45,101 nt of DNA from an uncultured Prevotellaceae bacterium (GTDB lineage: Bacteria > Bacteroidota > Bacteroidia > Bacteroidales > Bacteroidaceae). Under the pieces are notes generated by a model. That model made no database searches and had not been told where the DNA came from. It saw only the letters and a list, made by a program, of their open reading frames with translations. The position numbers and the translations under genes are program-made. The DNA lies in the NCBI GenBank assembly GCA_937898415.1, contig CALDLA010000031.1:1-45101 (forward strand), in the 5' to 3' direction. Below, one piece after another: positions 25,101 through 33,100 of this stretch; within the stretch, counting starts at the first letter, position 1; every line of letters starts with the position of its first letter.

Positions 25101-28100
25101 CACCACCTTATTTATTTTATAGTCGGCATCGCTCACGATGTAGTCCTTGTATTCAACCCATGCCGTCTTATAGGCTTCCACCGAGGCGGCAGGCACATAG
25201 ATCTTCAGTCCGTCATTGCGGCTGAACTGCGTCTTGCCGGTCAGTTTGGCGGGCGTGGTGCCGAGCACGCGGATGGTCGTCAGCACGGGGCAGTCGTTGA
25301 AGGCCTCGTCGCCAATCTCGGTGACGGCGGCGGGCAGTGCTATCTCGGTCAGCTTGTAGCAGCTGGCAAAGGCGAACGGCTGGATGGTCTTGATGCTGTT
25401 AGGCAGCACAATGTTGCTCAGGTTGCTGCAGCCACGGAACCACTCCTTACCCACATAGTCCAGTCCGACGCTCTCGAAATACTTGAATTCGGTAAACGAG
25501 TAGATGTCGTCCTTCTGTTCGCGGAACTTGGTGTCGAGCCATGAGAAGCCGGTACCGCCGATGCGTGCCAGGTCATAGTAGTCGTCCCATGTTTCGGTGT
25601 CGTAGCCCGTGTGGGCCATGTCGTAGTATTCCATGCCCTTCAGGGCTTCCTTGATGCCGTCGTCGCCCGGCTGGATGACGCAGGGCATGAAGCGGTCTTT
25701 ATACTTCACCCACGACGAGTCGGCGGCAAACCACTCCACCTGCTGCGGCATCATCTTGATACGGGCATCGGTGCCGTCGAAGACGCCGTTGCCTATCTTC
25801 ACCTGTTCGGGCTTGATGAGGTCTATGTGGTTGGTGCCGTCGGTGACCATGTAGAGCAGGTCGAGGTCGGCCAGGTTCTTACAGTTGGCGAAGCACGAGT
25901 CTTGCAGCGTCACGTCAAGGTCGGTATAGCAGTCGCCGAAGGCACCCGTACCCTTCAGGTCGGTGAAATAGACGCAGCGCAGGCGGTCGTTGCCGTAGAA
26001 GGCTTTGGATGCGACGGCGTCGAGCTGGTAGTTGTCGTACACGCCGATGTCGTTGCAGAGCTTCAGCGCGCCGCCGTGCTCTCTGAGGAACTCATAGTCG
26101 GCTCCGGTCACGATGGTATGCTCGATGAGGTGTCCCGACACCTTGTGCTCGCGCTTGATGGAGTTGTTCTCGTAGGAGTAGGCATACCGTCCGCCATACT
26201 CATTGAACTTGGCGACGGGCCTGGCCTCCTGATAGGTGAAGAAGCGCTCGAGCGGCGCCCACGACTCGTTGTCGAGGAAGTCCTGCTTGCGCGAGGGGTC
26301 GATGACGATGTGGAACTTCGCCGGGTCCTTTCCGACAAAGATGCTGTCGCCTGCCAGGACGAAGTTCTCGGGGCCGAGGGGACGTGTGCCGCCCTCGTTG
26401 TCCTGCAGCAGCAGGTTCAGCTCCGTCAGGTTGTCGCAGCCCACGAATGCCGAGTCGGGTATGGTGAACAGCATCGGCATGGCGGCATTGCTGGTCTGGT
26501 CCTTCATGGCGTGGAAGCGGATGGTCTTCACCTTCTTCTTGTTGCGGAAGGCATCCTTGGCGCAGGTCATCGTGCGGTTCGACGTGCTACTGTTGTTGTC
26601 GTCGTCGAAGCCGGCATAGATGGTGACATTTTCCTGGTCTTCCACATTCTTGATATAGGTATGATAGACGATGTTCTTCGTCGGGGTGGTGATGACGTAG
26701 CCGCCGCCCACGAAACCCACCTGGTGGATGTTCGACAGGATGTTGTTGCGCATGCCCTTCTTCAGGCTTTCGGCATCGTAGGTGCCACTGCTGCCCCAGC
26801 ACTCGGAGGCGATGAGCGTGCCTACCGCTGTGGCAGCGGCTGCCACGCCAGTAACCTTTGACAACCAGGGATTCATCGTCCTTGCCTGCGTGAGATCAAG
26901 CGATTGGGCTACCACTTCCAGCAAGCTATTTTGGTACGTCTGGACTGCCGCCTCTTTGGTTGCCACCATTGCCGCCTGCTTTTTGACGGCGTTCTTCATC
27001 GCGCTATTTAACACGTTGGCAATTAGACCAAATTTATCATGGGCAGCAAGCTTCGCCTCTGTCAGATTTAAAAATCCATCATTCAGAAAACCATATTGCG
27101 TCAAACATTCCTCAGCACTATGTTGTAAAAACAGCTCATTCTTTGTCCGGGTATTCAGTTTGCACAGGGCTTTTATCAGATTGGCTTTCGTATCGGCAGT
27201 CTTTTCGGCAAAGTACTGCTCGGTGGCAGCTGTTACTTGGGCACTGGTTTGGTCAATGAATTCCCTCTGCGCCTGCGCTTTCAACAAAGCTTGTTCAGCC
27301 TCTTCATGAAGGGCAGTAGCATTATGCACTCGTCCAGCCATTTGCGTTGCAGCCCCTTCCGTCGGCGTAGCGAGGGCCGAATAGATGGAGTAGGCAACCA
27401 GGACCACCTCGATGGCAATGCGCGGTATGGTCCACAACGACAGGTCCTGGCTGACCACCTGCGAGGTCTGCAGCATGCCGGCCGCCGACGTCATGAAGCC
27501 GTAGGTCAGTCCGTCCCTCGTGAAGTCCTTCTTCTGACTGTTGAAGAAATCCACCGGCTCTATGTAGCCCAAGTAGGGTTTCCAGTTGGGGTCGTTCATA
27601 AACTGTGAGCAGAGCTCGGTGGCGACCAGTATCTTGAAGTCCTTCGACACCTTGGGGCCGTCGTCAAAGTTGACGTTGCCGCTGGCTATCTCCTCGTCGG
27701 TATATTGCTTCAGTCCGAAGATGTTGTCGCCCGGGATGACGTCCTTCGGGCCGAGCGCCATCCAGTGGTCTTCGCCGTCCTCGACATGGTAGAACATGCG
27801 CAGCTCCTTCAGGCTGTCGCAGCCGGCGAAGGCGTTGTTCTGGATGACCAGCTTCAAGTCCGTGTAGCTATTGTCGCTCAGGCCGTTGGTCTGGTAGAAC
27901 TCAATGTGCTTCACCTCCTTGCTGCCGCCGAGACTCTTGATGGCGATGGTCTTATAGTTATATTGCGAACCGGGGTCGTTGTAGACGCGCATCACGCCGC
28001 CATTATCCTTCAGGTAGCCGTCGTCGGCGCCAATAACCTGCGTGTACCAGATGTTCTTGCTCGAGTTGCTCAGCAGACTGCTGGCCTTGAACTGCTGGTA

Positions 28101-29879
28101 GTCGGCGTTCCAGAACTGCAGCTGCTGCATGATGGCATCGTGGCCTGCGGCATCGTTCTTGATGGGGTCGCCAGCCGTGGTGTACATTTCTGTATACACC
28201 GCACCGTTCACCTCCATGTTGCGGAACGTGTGGTTATAGATGATGATGCGCTGCTGATAGTTCTTCCACACGGTGCTGCTCAGGTAGTTCTGATACTGCG
28301 AGGCGTCGGTGCTGAACATGGCCTGCGGCGAGTGGTTGAACACGCTGTCGCCTATCTCGCTCACCTGGTCGGGCGTCAGCGCCTCCCAGTGGTTGTCGCC
28401 CTCGGTGGTGTACTGCATCATCTTGATCTCCGTCAGGTTCGAGCAGTTGGCAAAGGCATAGTCGCCAATCTGGAAGTCAAATTTGGTCTGGGCGTTGAAG
28501 TGCGTCGCGTCGGTGTCCTTGAAGTAGAGCGTCTTCAGCTCCGTGCAGCCCTGGAAGGCATGCGGGGCTATCAGCGCCGTCAGCGTATAGTCTCTCGAGT
28601 CGCCCGACAGGTCGTTGTGTATCTGCGCACCGTTATCGGGGATCTTGCCGGGAATCCAGCCCGTGACGGCGGTGACATACACCGTCTTGCCGTCCACCAT
28701 CTTCACCAGCCAGCCGTCCTTGTCAAACTCGAAGCCCTTCTGCGCACAGTATTCGTGCGACATATACAGGCGGTAGTCCTCGGCACCTAAGTACCGGTAC
28801 TTCGTGCCGTCCATCTCGCGCTCCTTTCTCGCCTTCGGCATCGACGTGGCGATGCTCAGCTGCGGCTGCGTGTAGATGTCGGCGATGGTGTGGATGCCGT
28901 CCCTCGTCCAAGGGTCGCTGACGTAGCAGCTCATGTTCTTGCCCGTTGTCTCCCAGTGGTCGAAGGCCGTACCTTCAGGCACGGTCAGCTTGACCCGGGT
29001 GCCCGAGCCGTAGTAGCTTACGCCATTGAAGCGCCATGTAGGCTCGCCGAGTATCTCGGCCGTGCAGCCCTGAGGCACCTTGACGGACGTGAAGACGCCC
29101 TGACCCTGCGCCGTGCCGTAAGCCTGCGTGTAGTAGCACTCCGTGAGCTTGCAGGTCACGCCGTCGGCAGTCCGGACGAAGGTGGCGGTATTAGGCGTGT
29201 CTATATAGATAGCGCCTGGATCCACCACGCATTTCTCGAAGCTCAGCGGCACCCTCGTAAATCCCACGAAGCAGGCGCTGCCCGCCGCGAAACCACCCAA
29301 GTAGCTGCCCTGGAACGAGCAGTTCTTGAACACCAGCGGGTCGTTCACCGTCGATTTCACCAACGCCACGAAGCCGCCGAAGTTTGCCTCCTCAGCGAGC
29401 ATGGGGTCGCCGTACATCACCACCGACACGTGGCAGCCGGTGATGGTGGTCGTCTTCGCACCATCGACGTAGCACGCCAGTCCTGCGGCATACTTCGACT
29501 TGCTGTAGATGTAGCCGGCGACCTTGAGGTCCTTGATGGTGGCACCATTCAGCAGCACGAAGGGCGCGTTGTTGCCCTCGCTTGAGACGCTCATGGTGCC
29601 GGCGTTGTACGTCAGCGTGTACATGCCGCCGCTGAACGAGCCGCTGAAGGGTTTTGACTCGCTACCGACGCTGATGCCCTCTGCATCAATGTCGGCAGTC
29701 ATGGCAAAATACGTGTCGCTGTAGCTGTTGCCGCCGTTGACGTCGTCGGCCAGCTGCTTCCAGTCGGCACTACTCTGGATTCTGTAGGGATTGGCTGACG
29801 TTCCATCGCCGTCCCATGCCCATGTCATTTGCACGATGGTACACAGGAGGACAATCGTCAGCATTGCTTTTGTTTTCAT
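22146..29879 (-). CDS. Giant secreted BspA-type leucine-rich-repeat protein 2
   Basis: 2577 residues, paralogue of the 10894-18558 gene with the same domain order. Signal peptide MKTKAMLTIVLLCTIVQMTWA. GLUG-like N-terminal region (GTSANPYRIQSSADWKQLAD). Four LRR-plus-DG-insert modules begin near residues 463, 675, 1135 and 1320 (for example IGDYAFANCSNLTEIKMM then YTTEGDNHWEALTPDQV). A helical non-LRR segment spans about 816-1015, with a hydrophobic stretch IAIEVVLVAYSIYSAL at its start and GVAAAATAVGTLIA at its end. Classical BspA LRRs follow (SIKTIQPFAFASCYKLTEI). The sorting-like C-terminus is YYDLNGRELQGKPAKGVYIY. First gene of the five-gene operon, with a promoter at 30002-29971. Probably on the cell surface; ligand unknown. 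Confidence 0.9.
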   Translation of the reverse strand: MKTKAMLTIVLLCTIVQMTWAWDGDGTSANPYRIQSSADWKQLADDVNGGNSYSDTYFAMTADIDAEGISVGSESKPFSGSFSGGMYTLTYNAGTMSVSSEGNNAPFVLLNGATIKDLKVAGYIYSKSKYAAGLACYVDGAKTTTITGCHVSVVMYGDPMLAEEANFGGFVALVKSTVNDPLVFKNCSFQGSYLGGFAAGSACFVGFTRVPLSFEKCVVDPGAIYIDTPNTATFVRTADGVTCKLTECYYTQAYGTAQGQGVFTSVKVPQGCTAEILGEPTWRFNGVSYYGSGTRVKLTVPEGTAFDHWETTGKNMSCYVSDPWTRDGIHTIADIYTQPQLSIATSMPKARKEREMDGTKYRYLGAEDYRLYMSHEYCAQKGFEFDKDGWLVKMVDGKTVYVTAVTGWIPGKIPDNGAQIHNDLSGDSRDYTLTALIAPHAFQGCTELKTLYFKDTDATHFNAQTKFDFQIGDYAFANCSNLTEIKMMQYTTEGDNHWEALTPDQVSEIGDSVFNHSPQAMFSTDASQYQNYLSSTVWKNYQQRIIIYNHTFRNMEVNGAVYTEMYTTAGDPIKNDAAGHDAIMQQLQFWNADYQQFKASSLLSNSSKNIWYTQVIGADDGYLKDNGGVMRVYNDPGSQYNYKTIAIKSLGGSKEVKHIEFYQTNGLSDNSYTDLKLVIQNNAFAGCDSLKELRMFYHVEDGEDHWMALGPKDVIPGDNIFGLKQYTDEEIASGNVNFDDGPKVSKDFKILVATELCSQFMNDPNWKPYLGYIEPVDFFNSQKKDFTRDGLTYGFMTSAAGMLQTSQVVSQDLSLWTIPRIAIEVVLVAYSIYSALATPTEGAATQMAGRVHNATALHEEAEQALLKAQAQREFIDQTSAQVTAATEQYFAEKTADTKANLIKALCKLNTRTKNELFLQHSAEECLTQYGFLNDGFLNLTEAKLAAHDKFGLIANVLNSAMKNAVKKQAAMVATKEAAVQTYQNSLLEVVAQSLDLTQARTMNPWLSKVTGVAAAATAVGTLIASECWGSSGTYDAESLKKGMRNNILSNIHQVGFVGGGYVITTPTKNIVYHTYIKNVEDQENVTIYAGFDDDNNSSTSNRTMTCAKDAFRNKKKVKTIRFHAMKDQTSNAAMPMLFTIPDSAFVGCDNLTELNLLLQDNEGGTRPLGPENFVLAGDSIFVGKDPAKFHIVIDPSRKQDFLDNESWAPLERFFTYQEARPVAKFNEYGGRYAYSYENNSIKREHKVSGHLIEHTIVTGADYEFLREHGGALKLCNDIGVYDNYQLDAVASKAFYGNDRLRCVYFTDLKGTGAFGDCYTDLDVTLQDSCFANCKNLADLDLLYMVTDGTNHIDLIKPEQVKIGNGVFDGTDARIKMMPQQVEWFAADSSWVKYKDRFMPCVIQPGDDGIKEALKGMEYYDMAHTGYDTETWDDYYDLARIGGTGFSWLDTKFREQKDDIYSFTEFKYFESVGLDYVGKEWFRGCSNLSNIVLPNSIKTIQPFAFASCYKLTEIALPAAVTEIGDEAFNDCPVLTTIRVLGTTPAKLTGKTQFSRNDGLKIYVPAASVEAYKTAWVEYKDYIVSDADYKINKVVKLDKAGTLADKLGLYVEWSYTGITHGDEPYLLHGPYAKYDSLTVSGPLNDLDLWVICYLAGVNGYYALHRATDGQLRYLNLYDASIKKDPDCKAHILNGGSWVNIGKDNELPSYVFGYCIALETIIMPKSLTSFATSTFIGCKALKRVALTGALKEYDGWYLTGHQLDYPLEELVMLTDQHATTSAKDAWGATLQQVYTYQSQIGDYMNDLSLITQAQAVNAPFKDDAVMKQLAAKGEFFPSEYLTRESVEDIFNNGDVKDFDDFNNFVKVKQLMSTFNGAANMKRITLPASIDSIAAEAFAGCAKLDTIRVVGVEPAGLAENAFRDLPKDFRILVPRRFAKLYRTRWAQYADHINADDTYMADGNILTVTVTAPNTLAQALGLKIDTSTKILEIGVILSKVQGDYSNIRKLKVIGPIGALDLDLMRYLAGYCPWTRSRNYTGHLEYLDLYDTSLRSDGYKGVLGEFREKNGTVVTTVNLVPDDILPKHAFLRAYNLKTLILPNSCKNVRDRALQECEGLETLVIGTFTENFNWNALDDDASLTRMYILAKKKVYINEEFPVWRWLCNNYNPTFDAFYVLPSLYKDYLQDDDYTGSSWQRTNNISTGDFTDDASFRAFAAHGAATHDELINITSVKGWFESHPEVRDLSALGYTCVDRLDKATIAPLKELEQIALPLTLGEMEEGLFENAKHLRYADFLLSDSTDIVANLRNGGFAKYGINTQQTLAFVPSTYGQTDETNVIVSNSGTLRTKTYRMVDSLSYIVPYAFETEKIENSRPMQASAVPYTVCVPYKMKVPAYSRAYKLSERDGNSLVFTEVTGELEAMKPYLVKVVGNKRYRKMSTTLDTEIAQTIPASDVNTYGRQDDALGYSLRGTFDAIGNKDAADLGAYILQDDGNWHPVVSDFPADKPASILPFRAYLLPSARNAGARISMTLEDEDATDIDCLETIDEDGTRRYYDLNGRELQGKPAKGVYIYKGKTYINK

Positions 29880-29926
29880 TATCCTTATCGTTTGTTCTAT
29901 TGATTATCTTTTTATCGTTTCCGATG
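29880..29926 (-). promoter_or_regulatory. Leader conserved between the two giant genes, copy 2
   Basis: The counterpart of 18559-18607 directly before the giant gene 2 start. Here it forms the 3' half of a leader of roughly 90 nt running from the promoter. Confidence 0.65.
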
Positions 29927-29956
29927 CTCGCATCACGGCCGGACTTAAGCGGCTTA

Positions 29957-29971
29957 GCAGGCTTCGCCTGC
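29957..29971 (-). other. Hairpin at the 5' end of the giant operon transcript
   Basis: GCAGGC-TTC-GCCTGC is a 6-bp stem with a 3-base loop. It overlaps the end of the -7 box and the expected transcription start, so it would lie at or just before the 5' end of the mRNA. It may protect the message, or may be chance. Confidence 0.35.
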
Positions 29972-30002
29972 AAAGGTACGACTTTTTTGGATGATATAGC
30001 AA
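29971..30002 (-). promoter_or_regulatory. Promoter of the five-gene giant-protein operon
   Basis: Minus-strand TACCTTTG (29978-29971) with TTG (30002-30000) at a 21-bp spacing. It lies between the 3' element of the gene upstream and giant gene 2. No comparable promoter was found between the five downstream genes. Confidence 0.7.
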
Positions 30003-30046
30003 TCTTTTGACATCAATCTTTCAAAAAACCGCGTAAACCTTTACAT

Positions 30047-30116
30047 ATAACCCTGCCTTATTGCGCAATAAGGCAGGGTTATTTGACAATAAGGCAGGGT
30101 TATTGTCCCAAGAATC
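30047..30116 (-). repeat. 70-nt three-arm palindromic element, copy 2 (3' of giant gene 3)
   Basis: Perfect 18+18-bp dyad ATAACCCTGCCTTATTGC / GCAATAAGGCAGGGTTAT (30047-30082), then the hairpin GACAATAA-GGCAGGG-TTATTGTC (30085-30107). It begins 6 bases after the TAA of giant gene 3. Copy 1 (10818-10887) differs at about three positions. Confidence 0.88.
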
Positions 30117-30122
30117 CTCTTT

Positions 30123-33100
30123 TTATTTTATCACTCGCTTCTTTCCATTGTAGATGTACAGCCCCTTGCGGACGGGCTTGTCGGAGAGCATGCGACCGTC
30201 AAGGCTAAACCACGCCGCGCTTCTCCCCTCCCATGCAGGGGAGGGGTCGGGGGTGGGGTCGGTAATCTCACGAATCCCTGTCGTTTCCTCCTCGCCGAAG
30301 TGGAGCACGAACTGGCGGACACCGGCGGCATCGTCGACGTGGAAGTAGGCACGGAAGGCGCCCATCGCGAAGCCCTCGGTGCTCGGCCAGTAGAGCGTGT
30401 CGTCGGCGCCGAGGAACAGGTTGTCGTGGGCGGCGCTATAGATGACGGTGGGGTCGTAGGTGCCGATGAACTGCACACGCTTGTCCTCGCTGATGACATC
30501 GGTGGCGGGGGCGGTGCTGCTGATGGTGACGCCGCTAAACACGGGGTTCACGATGTTGTCGCCCGTCCACTTCACGATGAACGGCGTACCGGCGGCGATG
30601 GTCTCGTCCTCGTCCAGCTCGTCGAAGTAGAGCGTCAGCTCGCCCGTCGCGCTGTTGAAGCCCGACATATATCCGTCGAATGTCATGGCCGTGGCGCCCG
30701 CCATCACGCCGCTGCCCATGGTCACGTCGAACGGCAGGCACAGCGTGTTCCAGTCGCCGTCCTTCCACAGCGTGCGGCCCTGCAGGGTAACCTTAAGGAT
30801 ATTGCCGTTTGCCGCTGTGATGAGGCTGCGGTTGTCGGCATTGTCCTTCAGGTTGATGCTTTCGATGGCCACGATGTCATTCGCGTCGACTTCCATGTCC
30901 TCTGCATGCGCCTTGTAGTAATCCATGCAGTTCTCAAAAACGTATATCTTGCGACCGCTGGCATTATTAGAGAACGCTTGAAACGTCAGGAAATCATCAT
31001 CCTGTCCCAGCTCGGGTGCATAGATGGTGACGGAGGCCAGGCTGGTGCAACCGCTGAAGGCACTATTGCCGATACTCGTCACGCAGGCGAGGATTTCGAT
31101 GCTTTCCAGGCTGGTGCAATCTTCGAAGGCACCATTGCCAATGTACGTCACGCTGGCGGGAATCTCTATGCTGGTCAAGCCAGTGCAGCCAGCGAAGGCC
31201 TGATAATCGATGTACGTGACGCTGGCGGGGATTTCGATGCTTTCCAGACCGGTGCAGTTCCTGAAGGCCATGGCGATGATCGTCACGCCGTCAGGAATGA
31301 AGGTATTCTTACATCCTTGAATCAGCATGTTATTTTCAGTATCGATAATGGCATTACAATCGTTGCGGCTGTCGTACTTTGGATTTTCAGATGCCACAGA
31401 AATAGATTTCAAACTGGAACACCCCTCGAAGGTTCCAACCTCCATTGACGTCACGCTGGCAGGGATTTCGATGCTTTCCAGACTGGTGCAGCCGTAGAAG
31501 GCAAAAGCATTGATGATCGTCACGCTATTGGGGATTTCGATGCTGGTCAGACCGGTGCAGTTATAGAAGGCAAGTCCGCCGATGCTTGTTACACCGTCAG
31601 TATCGCCAGGAATAACAGTATTCTTACATCCCGTAATCAGCGTCTTGGTAGCTTTCTCTATAATCGCATTACAGTCGTTGCGACTGTCGTACTTTGGATT
31701 ATCAGATGCCACCGAGATAGTTCCCAAACCAGAACAACCCATGAAAGGATTATATTCGATGCTCGTCACACTGGCGGGGATGGTGATATTGGCCAAACCT
31801 GTACAGTCCTCGAAGGCAAGTTCGCCGATGCTTGTTACACTGGTAGGGATGGTGATGCTTTCCAGACTGGAGCAGCCCAGGAAGGCACAGTTTCCGATGC
31901 TCGTCACACCGTCAGAACCGTCGGGAATGACGGTATTCTTGCATCCCGTAATCAGCGTCTTGGTAGCTTTCTCTATAATCGCATTACAGTTGTTGCGACT
32001 GTCGTACTTTGGATTATCAGATGCCACCGAGATAGTTCCCAAACCAGAACAACCCATGAAAGGATTATATTCGATGCTCGTCACACTGGCGGGGATGGTG
32101 ATATTGGCCAAACCTGTACAGTCCTCGAAGGCAAGTTCGCCGATGCTCGTCACACCATTAGCGATGACGACAGTCGTGATATCCTTGCGATAGCTATACC
32201 AGGGCTTATCATCTTCCCAATAAAAGTCCGTCATGTCTCCTGTGCCGAAAATGTGAAGGGCCTTGGTGGTGCTGTCGTACGAATAATAGACAGTAGTACC
32301 GCAAGTGCCGTCGTAGCCTTGTATCTTGCCTTCGTAGTCCTTCCAGCCAGCGGCATCCTTGTATGTATCTATTGCGCCCAAAGGTACATAGATGGTATTG
32401 AGCGTCGTGCAAGCGCTGAACGCGTTGCTGCTCAGCGTCGGCGGTGTGGCAGCATTACGAAGGTAGAGCGTGTTCAGGCTGGTGCAGCTGCTGAAGGCCG
32501 TGGCATCGATGGCGGTGACGGTATAAGTTCCGTCATTGTTGCTGACAGTTGCGGGGATGGTTACAGACGTTACGCTCGGGTTGCAGGCGGTGACCTTTGC
32601 CTCCGTTCCGCTGGTGCAGACATAGGAGAGGTCGCCCTCGGTAATCTGTGCGAACTCGTAATGGGCGGTGTAGGTGCGGTGTGTCGTAGAGCCTTGTTCA
32701 ATAACAACGGTTGTTGTGATTCCCGTCAGTCCCGTGCCTGTCCATCCGGTAAAGGTATAGCCGGGCTTAGTGGGGTTCGTCAGCGTAAAGGTCGGGGTCT
32801 CTATAGTGAAAGAGGTGGGGTTAGCTGGGTCTACACTGCCGCCGTCGAGGATGTAATTGATGGTGTAGTCGATGGGCGTCCATTGTGCCGTGACGTTCAT
32901 GTCGTCGGCAGGCATCGTCGTGGGCAGTGCCGGATTCCAGCCTGCGAAGGTGTAGCCCGTGCGCTCGGGATCGGCAGGCGCGGTTATGGCCGTCTTGTAG
33001 TCCTGCGTAATGGGGTTGATGGCCGTGCCGCCATTGGTGTCGAACGAAATCGTGTACTTGTTAATGGTCCACTTGGCATAGAGCATAGTGGCGTCGGCAA

